The notes: a model not told the origin generated them from the letters alone. DNA of 64,000 nt from Leclercia sp. AS011 (GCF_037152535.1 NZ_JBBCMA010000001.1:2480001-2544000); one strand, 5' to 3'; counted from the stretch's first letter, positions 44,505 to 54,958 are shown. Translations and numbers: made by a program.

Positions 44505-45182
44505 TCAGACCAACAATTCCGAGGCCAGCCGGGCTACCAGCACGTTTGACAGCAGTACCGGCACATCCAGAGATTTTTGCAGTAAATCGCGGTGGCGTTG
44601 ATGGAAACCGAGGCAATCGAGCATTAAAACATCCGCGCCACGCTCCAGCAGATCGCGTCCGGCATCGATCAGCGTCGCTTCGCTGTCCCAGAATGGATTC
44701 GCCACGGCCAGCAGCGGAGTGTTGGTCAGCCCGCGCCACTTGTGCGACTGATTCGCCAGCAGTTCAGGCATAGGCACGATCACCCCCACCTGATGGCTGT
44801 CGACAATCGATCCCACCAGCGGCGGGATGATCCGCATCGGCTCCAGCAGGATCGCCTTACGGGCAACAAGGCCGGTGATGGGTGCCGTGCTCATCAACAG
44901 GATCACCTCATAGTCCCGGTTATCAAGGACCTCGATGACGCCCTGCAGTGCGCGCTCGATCTTTGGCAGCGAGACGTGGCCCAGCTTGCCGTCGCTGAGC
45001 AGGGTTGGCAGCAGCGCCTCGCCCGGTTCAGGGGCGTAGTCCTGCATGACCTCTTCTCTGCTCAGCGTACCGAGCAGACTGTGGTGCGTAATCTGTTGTT
45101 CAGAGATGTGCTCCGTTAAGAGCGGGAGCACTTCGCTTACCGGGACTACCCCAATGGTGAGGATCGCCAACGTCGCTTTCAT
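44505..45182 (-). CDS. aroM: AroM family protein
   Basis: 225 residues, the E. coli AroM length. The fold is predicted to resemble Asp/Glu racemase-like proteins ([24 protein letters not shown]), but no activity is known. It was named because it shares the TyrR-controlled aroL operon. The start [11 protein letters not shown] is chosen over an upstream ATG by homology. It lies 238 bases after yaiA, more than usual inside an operon, so it may also have its own promoter. Confidence 0.93.
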   Translation of the reverse strand: MKATLAILTIGVVPVSEVLPLLTEHISEQQITHHSLLGTLSREEVMQDYAPEPGEALLPTLLSDGKLGHVSLPKIERALQGVIEVLDNRDYEVILLMSTAPITGLVARKAILLEPMRIIPPLVGSIVDSHQVGVIVPMPELLANQSHKWRGLTNTPLLAVANPFWDSEATLIDAGRDLLERGADVLMLDCLGFHQRHRDLLQKSLDVPVLLSNVLVARLASELLV

Positions 45183-45420
45183 TATTCTCGCCTTTCTTAC
45201 TACCACCGACCGTGACACAGAGACAGGCTCGCTTCGCTGTACAGTGCGCTGTTCAGGAAAAAGTGCTGAAAAGCGTAGCAGCAGATGACTGTGCCGTTAT
45301 GTAAAGATCCGCGAGCCTGACAGGATGTGTCTGTAAAACCTGTACATTACCCTCCGTTCAACGTTACTGCTTTTTAAATAGTGTGATGAGCGTACGGTTT
45401 TTTCCGGTTTCAGATTTTTA

Positions 45421-45612
45421 TCAGGCCTTATCAGGGTCCTCGTAACGCACTTTGGCGTCCTGCGCTTCCTGCTCCGTTTCGTGCTCGCTAATCAGCGAAT
45501 CGGGTTTTGGGTGGTCGGCACGGAGCTGATACCAGGTGACAGTCTGGCCCGTCGCACCTTTTTCAACGGCAACAATACGGGCTTCACGCGGATAGGGAGG
45601 TCTGGTTGGCAT
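45421..45612 (-). CDS. yaiA: Small uncharacterised protein YaiA
   Basis: 63 residues, the E. coli YaiA length, hydrophilic with an acidic C-terminal half ([22 protein letters not shown]). Function is unknown. It lies 46 bases after aroL and should be co-transcribed with it under TyrR and TrpR. The AAGGATG before the start is a good ribosome-binding site. Confidence 0.94.
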   Translation of the reverse strand: MPTRPPYPREARIVAVEKGATGQTVTWYQLRADHPKPDSLISEHETEQEAQDAKVRYEDPDKA

Positions 45613-45658
45613 AGTTCATCCTTTTTTTAAATGGTTGAACTATCAGTATAGACATCAG

Positions 45659-46183
45659 TTAGCTGGCGCATGCCAGATGCAGCGCGTTGACGATATTTTG
45701 CACCACCTGGGCCGGGGGCAGCGACGCATCCACCACGTGGTGAGCGGCTTCGCGATAAAGGGCGTCGCGCTCTGCCAGCACGGCGCTCACCTCTTCGCTG
45801 ATGGGCTTGCCGGTCAGGGTCGGACGCTGGCCCTCTTCCGGGGAGGCTTCGAGGCGTTCGACCAGCACCGGCACCGGCGCGCAAAGGTAAATGACCCTCC
45901 CCTTTTCGCGCATAAACTGCCGGTTATACGCCGACAGAATAATGCCGCCGCCGGTAGCAATGATGCCGGAACCCGCCGTCACCGCCTCAAGGGTTGCCGT
46001 CTCGCGGGCGCGGAAACTCTCCCAGCCTTCCTGCTCAACGATGCTGGCAATGCTCTGACCGGCGTGGGTCTGCAACCAGTGATCGGTGTCGACAAATTCG
46101 CTCTGGCACCGACGAGCCAGTTCCAGACCGACGGTTGTTTTTCCACAGCCGCGGGGGCCAATTAAAAAAATAGGCTGGGTCAT
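45659..46183 (-). CDS. aroL: Shikimate kinase 2
   Basis: 174 residues. The P-loop GPRGCGKTT is at 9-17; shikimate-binding motifs include VDTDHW (about 31-36), FRARE and GGGIIL. It phosphorylates shikimate at O-3 in the common aromatic pathway and is the high-affinity isoenzyme. Upstream TyrR and TrpR sites fit repression by tyrosine and tryptophan. It is the first gene of aroL-yaiA-aroM. Confidence 0.97.
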   Translation of the reverse strand: MTQPIFLIGPRGCGKTTVGLELARRCQSEFVDTDHWLQTHAGQSIASIVEQEGWESFRARETATLEAVTAGSGIIATGGGIILSAYNRQFMREKGRVIYLCAPVPVLVERLEASPEEGQRPTLTGKPISEEVSAVLAERDALYREAAHHVVDASLPPAQVVQNIVNALHLACAS

Positions 46184-46245
46184 AACCAGGAGTTCCCTTT
46201 GAGGCCGCGCACATGCGGGAGATAAAGTCGAAAAGCGTGCAATGA

Positions 46246-46265
46246 TACCATTAAACTAGTACATA
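46246..46265 (-). promoter_or_regulatory. Probable TrpR operator upstream of aroL
   Basis: On the minus strand GTACTAGTTTAATGGTATC contains a perfect left half of the trp operator (GTACTAGTT) and a degenerate right half. It lies about 65-80 bases before the aroL start, where TrpR acts in E. coli. Confidence 0.55.
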
Positions 46266-46272
46266 AGTTAAT

Positions 46273-46290
46273 TGTAAAAATATTATTACA
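46273..46290. promoter_or_regulatory. TyrR box upstream of aroL
   Basis: TGTAAA - AATATT - ATTACA fits the TyrR consensus TGTAAA-N6-TTTACA with one mismatch. It lies 90 bases before the aroL start. Confidence 0.8.
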
Positions 46291-46455
46291 CCAGATGGGA
46301 TATTAAAATGACACTCCAGTCAGCCCCGGACAGATAAGGGGGGCGCTGTAAAGAAATCATGGCACTGAATGGTGCGCTCACCTTACCTGAACCGACCCGC
46401 CGTTGACAACCCCGGAACGGCGACATCGTAGCCGAATCATATGTCACAGTGATGA

Positions 46456-46914
46456 TTAACCCTGGCGGCGCTTCACTTCCAACAGCCATTTATCGAGTTC
46501 GGCGGCAAACTGCTGCCTGTCGCGCTGGGATAAACTGTCCGGCCCGCCGGTCTGAACGCCGCTGGCGCGCAGGGTATCCATAAAATCGCGCATCGTCAGC
46601 TTTTCGCGGATGGTAGCCGGGGAGTAACGTTCCCCGCGCGGGTTCAGCGCTGCCGCGCCTTTCTCCAGCACTTCTGCCGCCAGCGGGATATCGGCGGTGA
46701 TCACCAGGTCGTCGGCGCTGCACTGGCGCACGATTTCGTTATCGGCCACGTCAAAACCGGCTGGTACGCGCAGGGTGCGAATAAAGCGGGACGGCGGCAC
46801 GCGCAGGTTCTGATTCGCCACCAGCGTCATCGGCATCTGCGCCCGCTCGGCGGCACGAAACAGGATCTCTTTAATGACATTCGGACACGCATCGGCATCC
46901 ACCCAAATCGCCAT
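46456..46914 (-). CDS. yaiI: YaiI/YqxD family (DUF188) protein
   Basis: 152 residues, the E. coli length. The family has a PIN-like/NYN fold with conserved Asp residues ([13 protein letters not shown] at 4-16; TADIPLAAE), consistent with a possible metal-dependent nuclease, though no activity is established. The start [11 protein letters not shown] is chosen over an in-frame ATG 19 codons upstream. It is divergent from proC. Confidence 0.95.
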   Translation of the reverse strand: MAIWVDADACPNVIKEILFRAAERAQMPMTLVANQNLRVPPSRFIRTLRVPAGFDVADNEIVRQCSADDLVITADIPLAAEVLEKGAAALNPRGERYSPATIREKLTMRDFMDTLRASGVQTGGPDSLSQRDRQQFAAELDKWLLEVKRRQG

Positions 46915-46999
46915 CTTCTCTCTCCGGCTATAATGCTGCGTAATAAAACCTGATAGGGTAAAGTTCCACAATCATAACAAAGTTTAAGAGGGAGACGTG

Positions 47000-47809
47000 A
47001 TGGAGAAGAAAATCGGTTTTATTGGCTGCGGTAATATGGGCAAAGCCATTCTCGGCGGTCTGATTGCCAGCGGGCAGGTGCTGCCCGGCCAGATTTGGGT
47101 TTATACCCCGTCGCCGGACAAAGTTGCCGCCCTGCACGACCAGTACGGGATCAACGCTGCGCAAAGCGCCCAGGAAGTGGCGCAGGTAGCCGATATCGTC
47201 TTCGGCGCGGTGAAGCCGAACATGATGGTGAAAGTTCTGAGCGACATCACCTCCAGCCTGAATAAAGATACGCTGGTGGTCTCCATCGCCGCGGGCGTCA
47301 CCCTCGATCAGCTGGCCCGCGCGCTGGGCCATGACCGTAAAATCGTCCGCGCCATGCCTAACACCCCATCGCTGGTCAATGCGGGTATGACCTCCATCAC
47401 CCCTAACGCGCTGGTGACCGCCGAAGAGGTTGCCGATGTGATCAACATCTTCCGCTGCTTCGGGGAAGCCGAAGTGATTGCCGAGGCGATGATCCACCCG
47501 GTGGTCGGGGTCAGCGGGTCAGCCCCAGCCTACGTGTTTATGTTTATCGAAGCGATGGCCGATGCGGCGGTTCTCGGCGGGATGCCGCGTGCGCAGGCCT
47601 ATAAATTTGCCGCACAGGCGGTGATGGGCTCCGCGAAAATGGTGCTCGAAACCGGTAAGCACCCTGGCGAGCTGAAAGATATGGTCTGTTCCCCGGGCGG
47701 CACCACCATCGAAGCGGTGCGCGTGCTGGAAGAACGCGGCTTCCGTGCCGCGGTCATTGAAGCCATGACCAAATGCATGGAAAAATCAGAGCAGTTGAGT
47801 AAGTCCTGA
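47000..47809 (+). CDS. proC: Pyrroline-5-carboxylate reductase
   Basis: 269 residues. It makes proline from pyrroline-5-carboxylate with NAD(P)H. The Rossmann motif GFIGCGNMGKAI (7-18) and the C-terminal signature around MVCSPGGTTIEAVRVLE are intact. The ATG at 47000 is preferred to the GTG directly before it, matching the E. coli start; GAGGGAGA precedes it. It is divergent from yaiI and convergent with dgcC. Confidence 0.97.
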   Translation: MEKKIGFIGCGNMGKAILGGLIASGQVLPGQIWVYTPSPDKVAALHDQYGINAAQSAQEVAQVADIVFGAVKPNMMVKVLSDITSSLNKDTLVVSIAAGVTLDQLARALGHDRKIVRAMPNTPSLVNAGMTSITPNALVTAEEVADVINIFRCFGEAEVIAEAMIHPVVGVSGSAPAYVFMFIEAMADAAVLGGMPRAQAYKFAAQAVMGSAKMVLETGKHPGELKDMVCSPGGTTIEAVRVLEERGFRAAVIEAMTKCMEKSEQLSKS

Positions 47810-47823
47810 CCGACTGCCGGACG

Positions 47824-48939
47824 TCAGGCCGCCACTTCAGTGCGGTTACGTCCGGCATTTTTCGCTTTGTAGAGCGCGATATCCGCCGCTTTAAGCCACT
47901 CCTGGTAATGCACCATCGACGTCGTGAGCGGCGCTACGCCGACGCTGATGGAAATCTTTACCTGAGGTGATCCCGGCAGATGTAAATCTGCCAGCCGTTC
48001 GTGCACCCGCGACATCGCCGCAATGGCGCTTTCCGCCGTTGTACCGCTCATAATCACCGCGAACTCATCCCCGCCGAAACGGCCAACGATATCGCTGGCG
48101 CGCAGCGTGAGCTGCAATTGCCGGGTGACGGCGACAATCGCCTGATCGCCCACGTCGTGGCCCCAGGTGTCGTTAATACTCTTGAAGTGATCGATATCGA
48201 TCAGCAGAAGCGTGGCGCTACGGTGGTAGCGGCGACAGTTTTCATATTCCGTGCGCAGCAAAACTTCCCAGTGGCGACGGTTAAACACGCCCGTCATGCC
48301 ATCGAGGGTACTCATTAGCTCCAGCCGGCGTTTATGTTCCACCAGCCGACTGGTGGTATGGAAGCTCAACCAGGCAAACAGCATCGGGTAAAAGACGATC
48401 ACCGGTAGCGCGAGCCCGATCTCCAGTGGCGTACTGACGTAGTCCGGCGTCACGTGCGTCAGTTGCAGGGAGACGAGTGCCGTGAGCCCGGTCATTATCA
48501 CCCCGGGGCCGTACAGCCGGATGCCACCCACGCCAATCAGGTTCATGCTGATCATCATGATCAGCGCCGCGCTGGGCATGGCGTTAATCCCCATCACCCC
48601 AATCCAGACCCCGGCCATAATGGCGTCGGCTCTGAGGTTAAACATCTCGCTGTTGTAAGGATTGGCAGAACGCGCGGCTAATTGCCAGGCCAGATGGGGC
48701 CAGACGAACGCCCAGCCAACCAGCAGCAGCCACCAGACGCCGTTGACCGGTTGCGCGACCAGCACGCTGGCAATCGGGAAAAAGAGGATCGCCAGACCGA
48801 CCGCGCGCGGCCAACGTAGCTGACGCGCCAGGCGGATACCCGAGCGATGATGCTCATCCGCTGAACGCGCCTGACTTATCCCCTCCCGGGCAAAGACTTT
48901 GCTGTAAAAGTTTTCATCATTCATGGTTTTTGGGAACAC
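47824..48939 (-). CDS. dgcC: Diguanylate cyclase DgcC (AdrA/YaiC)
   Basis: 371 residues, the E. coli length. An N-terminal MASE2 membrane domain with several helices (about 45-195) precedes a GGDEF domain. The active-site GGDEF is at 289-293, and the inhibitory-site RxxD (RASD, 280-283) lies the usual five residues before it, so both synthesis and product inhibition look intact. In E. coli and Salmonella it makes the cyclic-di-GMP that activates cellulose synthase under CsgD. An in-frame ATG at codon 6 is an alternative start. Confidence 0.95.
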   Translation of the reverse strand: MFPKTMNDENFYSKVFAREGISQARSADEHHRSGIRLARQLRWPRAVGLAILFFPIASVLVAQPVNGVWWLLLVGWAFVWPHLAWQLAARSANPYNSEMFNLRADAIMAGVWIGVMGINAMPSAALIMMISMNLIGVGGIRLYGPGVIMTGLTALVSLQLTHVTPDYVSTPLEIGLALPVIVFYPMLFAWLSFHTTSRLVEHKRRLELMSTLDGMTGVFNRRHWEVLLRTEYENCRRYHRSATLLLIDIDHFKSINDTWGHDVGDQAIVAVTRQLQLTLRASDIVGRFGGDEFAVIMSGTTAESAIAAMSRVHERLADLHLPGSPQVKISISVGVAPLTTSMVHYQEWLKAADIALYKAKNAGRNRTEVAA

Positions 48940-49029
48940 TCAAAAGCATTTTCCCAAATTATAGAAAGGCTTACTTTAGGCTAAGTATGATATTTCGGGT
49001 GAGCCGTCGTGCTCGCTCACCCGTTTGAA

Positions 49030-49350
49030 CTAGCCATTTTTCTTCAGGCAGGCGCTCATAAACTTATTCCTATCGTCGCCTTTAAGCGATTGTTGGGTCG
49101 CCTGACCGTTGCATTCACGCATCTTCTGTTGCTGTGGATTCAGGCTTTTTTCGGCGGGTTTAGAGGAGGCATTTTTCAGGCAGTCGCTCATATAGGTCTT
49201 GCGGGAATCGCCCTTCAGGGCCTGAGCGGTGGCCTGTTGATTACAGGTGGTCATACGTTGTTGCTGGGGGGTGAGCTGTTTATCCTGCGCCCCCACCGGC
49301 GTGAGAGAAAACAGACCGAAGAGTAACGTAACCAGCAGTGTGATTTTCAT
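49030..49350 (-). CDS. psiF: Phosphate-starvation-inducible protein PsiF
   Basis: 106 residues. A signal peptide (about 1-21, ending VGA) is followed by two PsiF repeats, each with Q-Q-x-M-x-x-C-N and a second Cys about 20-25 residues later. Function is unknown. It lies 92 bases after phoA, with a terminator in between, as part of the phosphate-starvation cluster. Confidence 0.94.
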   Translation of the reverse strand: MKITLLVTLLFGLFSLTPVGAQDKQLTPQQQRMTTCNQQATAQALKGDSRKTYMSDCLKNASSKPAEKSLNPQQQKMRECNGQATQQSLKGDDRNKFMSACLKKNG

Positions 49351-49398
49351 AGCACTTTCCTTCTGTGGATGATCACAGTAAGTCTGGTTCGTGCTGCT

Positions 49399-49436
49399 GA
49401 AAAAACCACCCGGCAGCCATTTTTTCCTGCCGGGCA
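49399..49436 (-). terminator. Hairpin terminator between phoA and psiF
   Basis: On the minus strand CCCGGCAG (49434-49427) pairs with CTGCCGGG (49416-49409), followed by TGGTTTTTT. It lies just after the phoA stop and should lower, not abolish, read-through into psiF. Confidence 0.8.
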
Positions 49437-49442
49437 GTGGGG

Positions 49443-50861
49443 TTATTTCAGACCTAACGCGGCTTTCATGGTGTAGAACAGATCGGTCTGATCCGTCAGG
49501 CCCACCACGTTGGCGGCATGCGGGCCGTAGGCCGCGATACGCAGCTGGCTGCCGGTATGCTCCATCGACTCCCCTTCCGCATTGCCGTAGCTCATCGCCA
49601 TCACAGCACCGTCTTTGGTGGTCAGCGCCTGGGTCAGCCCCGGCGCTTTGGTATCCGGGGCGACGATCTGGCTGGAATGGGCATGATCCGCCGTCACAAT
49701 GACCAGCGTGTTGCCGTCCTGCTTCGCAAAGGCCAGCGCCTTCTGTACGGCCTCATCCAGATCGACAGTTTCACCGATCTGCCCGCACGGGTTCGCGGCA
49801 TGATCCTGCTTGTCGATCGAGGCACCTTCTACCTGCAGGAAGAAGCCTTTTTCATTTTTGCTCAACAGGGAGATGGCTTTGTCGGTCATCGCCGCTAAGG
49901 TTGGCACGCTGTCATTGCGCTGCGGATTCGGCGTACAGGTGACGGGCGGCTTGTCGAGGTTGCCATGGTAGCTGGCTTTCGGCCCTTCCCAGCGCACCGG
50001 CATATTGCCTTCGGCAAAGAGACCCAGCAGCGGTTTGTCCTGACCCGCCTCGGTAACAGCAGCCAGGGACGACGCATCGCTCACCAGCTGATAGCCGCGC
50101 GCCTGAGCCTGTTCGCGCAGAGTTTTGCCCTGCCATTCGCCGGTGGTGGCGGTTTCCGCGAAGGTCTTCGCCCCGCCGCCGAGGGTGACGTCGGCGCGGG
50201 CGTTCAGCAGCTGTTCGGTAATGGAGCCTTTGCCGCCTTTTTCCAGCGCGTTGCTGGCGCATTTTTCACTGGTGACGGACGGGCCGTAGCATTTGCGTGA
50301 CGTCACATGGGCCACCAGCGCCGCCGGGGTCGCATCCTGCAGCTCGGCAGTCGAGACGTTGCCGGTTGCCAGCCCCGCCGCTTTCGCCATCTCGAGGATG
50401 GTCTGATGATCTTTTTCGTGGATATCCACCCCTAACGCACCATTGTAGGTTTTCACGCCGGTGGTCCATGCCGTTGCGGAGGCCGCGGAGTCGGTAACGT
50501 AATCGGGCTTGCCAGACTTTTTATCCAGCGCATAGTGGGTATATTGCCCGGTCAGGGGTAAGGCATCGATGCCTTTAAAAAAGCCGCCCGCGCCTTCGGC
50601 ATAATTTCGTGCTGCGGTTATTTCGGAGTCGCCCATGCCGTCGCCAATCAGCAGAATAATATTTTTAGCTGGCTTGTCATTCAGCGACGCGCGTATTGCG
50701 GCGGTCTGATCTTCCGTCAGGCGGCGGGCCCCGCCAGGCTGGGTGATATCGCCCTGGGCGGCACGATTATCCAGAACTGCGGTCGTTGCCACAGTTTCAG
50801 CATAAAGGGTGGGGGTAACTAACAGGGGTAATAATGCTAAATAAAGTGCGCTCTGTTTCAC
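49443..50861 (-). CDS. phoA: Alkaline phosphatase PhoA
   Basis: 472 residues, one more than E. coli. A signal peptide (about 1-21, ending LYA) directs it to the periplasm. Metal and active-site motifs are clear: [11 protein letters not shown], the nucleophile serine in [25 protein letters not shown], and TADHAHSSQ. It is a dimeric Zn/Mg enzyme that releases phosphate from monoesters. A Pho box lies directly upstream. Confidence 0.98.
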   Translation of the reverse strand: MKQSALYLALLPLLVTPTLYAETVATTAVLDNRAAQGDITQPGGARRLTEDQTAAIRASLNDKPAKNIILLIGDGMGDSEITAARNYAEGAGGFFKGIDALPLTGQYTHYALDKKSGKPDYVTDSAASATAWTTGVKTYNGALGVDIHEKDHQTILEMAKAAGLATGNVSTAELQDATPAALVAHVTSRKCYGPSVTSEKCASNALEKGGKGSITEQLLNARADVTLGGGAKTFAETATTGEWQGKTLREQAQARGYQLVSDASSLAAVTEAGQDKPLLGLFAEGNMPVRWEGPKASYHGNLDKPPVTCTPNPQRNDSVPTLAAMTDKAISLLSKNEKGFFLQVEGASIDKQDHAANPCGQIGETVDLDEAVQKALAFAKQDGNTLVIVTADHAHSSQIVAPDTKAPGLTQALTTKDGAVMAMSYGNAEGESMEHTGSQLRIAAYGPHAANVVGLTDQTDLFYTMKAALGLK

Positions 50862-50905
50862 TTATTTTCTCCATGTAGAAATACATAAAAAAATAAAACA
50901 GAGCG

Positions 50906-50939
50906 ACTATAGGCAACCGATGTGACGGTTCAATGACAG
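50906..50939 (-). promoter_or_regulatory. Pho box and -10 element of phoA
   Basis: On the minus strand CTGTCATTGAACCGTCAC (50939-50922) matches the Pho-box consensus. TATAGT (50911-50906) lies 10 bases later as the -10 element, the spacing expected for PhoB-activated promoters. Confidence 0.88.
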
Positions 50940-50960
50940 AAGATTATGTCAGATGAACGT

Positions 50961-51221
50961 TCAGCTGCGCGGGTGCCTTAACAGCTTTTTTACGTATTGT
51001 TGCAGCATCTCGCTGTCCTGCTCAGATACCGGGGCGTCCGGTCGGGCCTCATCCAGTGCGCCTTCCACGCTATCAATCAGCGCCTGCTGCTCACTTTGCG
51101 CCATCTGTCGTAACAGCGCAGTCACGACAATTTCTAACGCTTCGACCTGGGCTACCAGCTCTTTTGACTCTTCTTCCTTTTGTGCAAGCTTAAGCAACAA
51201 CTCAGCAATGAGATTTTTCAC
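50961..51221 (-). CDS. iraP: Anti-adaptor protein IraP
   Basis: 86 residues, the E. coli length. A strongly helical, coiled-coil-prone N-terminal half (about 1-50) binds the adaptor RssB and so blocks RpoS degradation by ClpXP. In E. coli it is induced during phosphate starvation through ppGpp, and in Salmonella by PhoP. Here it precedes phoA on the same strand, beside the Pho regulon genes. Confidence 0.95.
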   Translation of the reverse strand: MKNLIAELLLKLAQKEEESKELVAQVEALEIVVTALLRQMAQSEQQALIDSVEGALDEARPDAPVSEQDSEMLQQYVKKLLRHPRS

Positions 51222-51460
51222 AGCGCTATTTCCTTATGAGATTTTTTCCGACGTTATCATTATGCCTGAGGCTTGCAAAGTAGTTAAAAGTACTATTTTT
51301 AGCCAAATAACGCACTACAGATAAAATAATGTGGCTGACCGCAAAGAAAGCGGTGCCTTAAATTAAATTTATATTCTGTTGGCAACCTCAAATAAAAGCA
51401 GAACCGCTATTTCAAATTAAAGATAAGAGCAGCCCTGCTTAAATATATTATACAGCGGCA

Positions 51461-52684
51461 CTACACTGGCTTAATCGCCCGCGCCCGGGCCTCCTGCTGG
51501 CGACGACGGCGCATAGCCCATGCCAGCTGGATAATATTCAGCAGGACCACCACCGCGGTGGCGGCAAATACCCAGCGGAACCCGGCCATCGCCGAGACCG
51601 CCGCGCCCATCATCGGGCCGGCGACGTTCCCCAGATACATAAACGACTGGTTATACCCGAAGATCCGCCCGGTCACCCGATCGCTGGAGTATTTAATCAG
51701 CAGAGTTTGCACCGCAGGCAGCATGGCACCATCAGCAAAGCCCAGCAGGAAGCGCAGCACCCCGAGCTGGAATGGCGTGGTGACGAAGGACATGGCAAAA
51801 AAGAGCACCACCGCCACGATAAGCGTCGCCATCAGAATTCGACCGGTACCGAGGCGGTCCCCCAGCTTGCCCAGCCGCGGGGCGGACATCAGCGCCGAGA
51901 TCCCCGGCACGGCGGCAATCATCCCGCTGAGGAAGGCGATGTTATTGCTCTCTGGCGCCATCGACTGGATAAAGAGCGCAAGGATCGGCCCCACTGAACC
52001 GTTGCAGAGCTGGATCACCATGGTGGTGATAAACAGGCTGATCATCAGCCAGGGATAGGGAAGCGAGGCAAAGACGGCCTTGCCGCTCAGCCGCTCCGCT
52101 TTGCTGGTCGTTGGCCGAGCCCCCTCTTTAATCAGGAATAGCGTCACCAGAAAGCTGATCACCAGCAGGACGGCGGTGATGAGGAATACCGCGCGCAGGC
52201 CCACGTGGTCAGCCAGAAAGCCCCCCATCAGCGGGCCGCCAATCACGCCGCTGATCTGCGCCGTCGACAGCGTACTGATGGCCCAGCCGCTGCGCTCCCG
52301 GGGCACCTGCGACGCCACCAGCGCCATAGCATTCGGAATATAGCCGGAGGTCAGCCCCATCAGCGCGCGCAGCAGGAACAGTTGCCAGACGTTGGTGGCA
52401 AAGGCCTGGAGCAGGATCGCAATCGCCATTCCCAGCGAGGCGCGCAGCAGCATCAGCTTGCGCCCTTTGCGGTCGGCAAGGCTGCCCCACATGGGCGAAA
52501 CGATGGCGGACACCAGAAAAGTGACGCTGAAGGTCAGTCCCGACCACATGGACAACGCCTCGTGGGACGAAACGCCAAGCTGGGACACGTACAGCGGCAA
52601 AAAAGGTAAAATCTGACTGATGGCAAGGCCGGTGAAAAAACAACCAAACCAGACCGAAATGAGGTTAACTTTCCAGGATTCCAT
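51461..52684 (-). CDS. MdtG-like MFS multidrug efflux transporter
   Basis: 407 residues with 12 membrane helices. Motif [11 protein letters not shown], is at 67-76 and the antiporter motif C region ([14 protein letters not shown]) is in helix 5. The sequence resembles E. coli MdtG across its length, but this gene is not at the mdtG locus, so it is more likely a paralogue and no symbol is assigned. Drug or metabolite export driven by protons is inferred. It lies between iraP and an extensin-like gene, a place that is empty in E. coli K-12. Confidence 0.85.
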   Translation of the reverse strand: MESWKVNLISVWFGCFFTGLAISQILPFLPLYVSQLGVSSHEALSMWSGLTFSVTFLVSAIVSPMWGSLADRKGRKLMLLRASLGMAIAILLQAFATNVWQLFLLRALMGLTSGYIPNAMALVASQVPRERSGWAISTLSTAQISGVIGGPLMGGFLADHVGLRAVFLITAVLLVISFLVTLFLIKEGARPTTSKAERLSGKAVFASLPYPWLMISLFITTMVIQLCNGSVGPILALFIQSMAPESNNIAFLSGMIAAVPGISALMSAPRLGKLGDRLGTGRILMATLIVAVVLFFAMSFVTTPFQLGVLRFLLGFADGAMLPAVQTLLIKYSSDRVTGRIFGYNQSFMYLGNVAGPMMGAAVSAMAGFRWVFAATAVVVLLNIIQLAWAMRRRRQQEARARAIKPV

Positions 52685-52816
52685 AGGCGGACAGGCCTTT
52701 ATTTTGCGTAAATTCGCTATCAGATTAGCAAGTTAGGCTGCGCCGAAAGTTATCAGAGATGCGCCTGCCGCGACTTTGGTGTTTTATCTTCCCAGTCATC
52801 ATATTTGTGAAACATG

Positions 52817-53536
52817 TCACATATCTTCGCCTTTTGTCTGGTGATTTATGCTTTGCGGGCAGTAACCAAAACCCCGCATCCCCAGATGAAAATGGTTGGC
52901 GTGGGCGGCGTTGTAGTCCGGGCCGAGGGCATTACCAAAGTAGCCGCAGCTGGCCCCCAGCATGGCGTGCAGCCACGGCCCGGCGGTGGCATTTTTCCAG
53001 CCGCGCAGGACAGAGATCCGCTGCCCGTTCTCCAGGGTAAAGCCGCTGATATCCAGCGCCTCAGCGGTAGCGTGCTCGCTGCGTCGGGCATTGGGGCGAT
53101 GGTAGATATTCCGGCAGGCAAAGCTGCCAAAATGGTCAATACGCGACAGGCTGCTGCCCATCATGGTTTGGGTCAGGGGCCGGGCCTGCTGGTCGACGAA
53201 CAGCGCCGAACTGAGCGCCAGCGGGCAACTGGCGAGAAAACTGCTGCTGAGGCTGACGCGGCCAAAACTGCGCACCCGCACCACATCATTCAGCGGACAG
53301 GCTCCCGTGCTGTCGGCCACCGTCTGGGTGCGGATCAGCTGGCGTGCATTGGCCTGCGCCAGCAGGGTTTCACAATGTTCAGGGGTCAGGCGTCTGAGCT
53401 TAAACTGGGTCAGGGTACCGGGGGGATCGTCGAGGGAAAGCGGCGCAAAGGGGTTGTAATACGACGGCAGCCAGCGGTAGCCCGCGATGGCCGCAGCAAC
53501 AACAGCAAGACAGATAATCAGGCTTTTCCCTTTCAC
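52817..53536 (-). CDS. Extensin-like (PF06904-type) periplasmic protein, possible M15/LAS-fold peptidase
   Basis: 239 residues. An N-terminal hydrophobic anchor (about 5-20) precedes a periplasmic domain with several cysteines. SEHATAEALD (153-162) and HANHFH (212-217) give a His-x6-Asp plus His-x-His layout, which resembles the zinc site of LAS/M15 peptidases such as D-Ala-D-Ala carboxypeptidases. Zinc binding and peptidoglycan cleavage are inference. It is divergent from ddlA, which makes D-Ala-D-Ala, with about 106 bases between the two starts. E. coli K-12 lacks it here. Confidence 0.82.
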   Translation of the reverse strand: MKGKSLIICLAVVAAAIAGYRWLPSYYNPFAPLSLDDPPGTLTQFKLRRLTPEHCETLLAQANARQLIRTQTVADSTGACPLNDVVRVRSFGRVSLSSSFLASCPLALSSALFVDQQARPLTQTMMGSSLSRIDHFGSFACRNIYHRPNARRSEHATAEALDISGFTLENGQRISVLRGWKNATAGPWLHAMLGASCGYFGNALGPDYNAAHANHFHLGMRGFGYCPQSINHQTKGEDM

Positions 53537-53642
53537 TCACCCTCCTGAAACAATGTGCCAAAACATTATGGCAGAAGGCGGCGAATCCCGCCGGGCATCG
53601 TGATATGGTAAGCGTTTTGAGTCAGAGTGGATGAGCGAAGTG

Positions 53643-54743
53643 ATGGCGAAGTTGCGGGTAGGTATTGTCTTTGGGGGAAAATCAGCCGAGCACGAAGTGT
53701 CGCTGCAATCGGCCAAAAATATCGTTAACGCGATTGATAAGAGCCGCTTTGAAGTGGTGCTGTTAGGGATCGATAAACAGGGTCAGTGGCACATTAACGA
53801 CGAGCAGGGCTATCTGCTCAATGCTGACGATCCGGCGCACATCGCGCTGAACCCGTCCGAGATTAGCGTGGCCGCCGTGCCGGGCGTGACGCAGGGCCAG
53901 CTGATCAATGCCAGCACCGGGCAGACGCTCTCACATCTCGACGTCATTTTCCCGATTGTCCACGGCACGCTGGGCGAAGACGGCTCCCTGCAAGGGATGC
54001 TGCGGATGGCCAACCTGCCGTTCGTCGGCTCCGACGTACTTGGATCCGCCGCCTGCATGGATAAGGACGTTACCAAGCGCCTGCTGCGCGATGCCGGGCT
54101 GAACGTGGCACCTTTTGTCACCCTGACCCGCGCCAACCGCGACCAGCACAGCTTTGCCGATCTCAGCGCCCGCTTCGGTCTACCGCTGTTCGTCAAACCG
54201 GCGAACCAGGGCTCCTCCGTCGGCGTCAGCAAGGTGAACAGCGAAGCGCAGTTTAGCGACGCGGTGCGTCTGGCCTTTACCTTCGATCATAAAGTGGTGG
54301 TGGAACAGGGAATTAAAGGACGTGAAATTGAATGCGCGGTGCTGGGGAATGATTTTCCGCAGGCCAGCACCTGTGGCGAAGTGGTGCTGAACAGCGAGTT
54401 CTACTCTTACGACACCAAATACATCGACGACCAGGGCGCGCAGGTTGTGGTACCCGCCGTGCTGGATGCTGAGGTTAACGACGCGATCCGCGCCATTGCT
54501 ATCGAGGTATATCAGGCGCTGGGCTGTCGCGGCATGGCGCGTGTCGATGTCTTCTTAACGGCGGATAACCGCGTCGTTATCAATGAAATCAACACCCTGC
54601 CAGGCTTCACCAACATCAGCATGTATCCGAAACTGTGGCAGGCCAGCGGCCTGAGCTACCCGGATCTGATCACCCGCCTGATTGAACTGGCGCTGGAGCG
54701 ACATGCCGCTGACAGCGCCCTGCAGGTTTCCGTTAACGGTTAA
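53643..54743 (+). CDS. ddlA: D-alanine--D-alanine ligase A
   Basis: 366 residues of the ATP-grasp family. It joins two D-alanines for the peptidoglycan stem peptide. Key stretches are [14 protein letters not shown] (N-terminal), [15 protein letters not shown] (ATP loop), ARVDVF and [10 protein letters not shown] (metal and D-Ala binding). The ATG at 53643 gives the E. coli-like start (M)[11 protein letters not shown]; an in-frame ATG at 53631 is possible and would add four residues. Its stop overlaps the yaiZ stop on the other strand by four bases. Confidence 0.96.
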   Translation: MAKLRVGIVFGGKSAEHEVSLQSAKNIVNAIDKSRFEVVLLGIDKQGQWHINDEQGYLLNADDPAHIALNPSEISVAAVPGVTQGQLINASTGQTLSHLDVIFPIVHGTLGEDGSLQGMLRMANLPFVGSDVLGSAACMDKDVTKRLLRDAGLNVAPFVTLTRANRDQHSFADLSARFGLPLFVKPANQGSSVGVSKVNSEAQFSDAVRLAFTFDHKVVVEQGIKGREIECAVLGNDFPQASTCGEVVLNSEFYSYDTKYIDDQGAQVVVPAVLDAEVNDAIRAIAIEVYQALGCRGMARVDVFLTADNRVVINEINTLPGFTNISMYPKLWQASGLSYPDLITRLIELALERHAADSALQVSVNG

Positions 54744-54958
54744 TCTGCCTCGTTTGCCGTCGTCTCTTCCGGGCGACGGCGAATGATAAAGCCCGCCAGC
54801 CAGAAACTGACCACCCAGGTCACCAGCCCTACCGCATAGGTTTGCCAGCCCTTCGCTTCAAAGCCCAGCAGCCCCACCACCCCGTTCAGAATAAAGATCA
54901 GCCCAATTGCAAAGGCGTAGAAATGCCAGTCACGGCGAATTTTGGCAGGCAGTTTCAT
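54740..54958 (-). CDS. yaiZ: DUF2754 inner-membrane protein YaiZ
   Basis: 72 residues with two membrane helices (about 13-33 and 40-60) and a basic then acidic tail. It matches E. coli YaiZ closely. Function is unknown. It converges on ddlA with overlapping stops. Confidence 0.94.
   Translation of the reverse strand: MKLPAKIRRDWHFYAFAIGLIFILNGVVGLLGFEAKGWQTYAVGLVTWVVSFWLAGFIIRRRPEETTANEAD

Noticed and set aside
45328..45345. A TyrR-like sequence (TGTACAGGTTTTACA on the minus strand) upstream of aroM
   Set aside because: The half-sites are three bases too close to fit TGTAAA-N6-TTTACA.
46286..46489. A 67-codon minus-strand frame between yaiI and aroL
   Set aside because: It overlaps the end of yaiI and the TyrR box, has no good start signal and matches nothing known to me.
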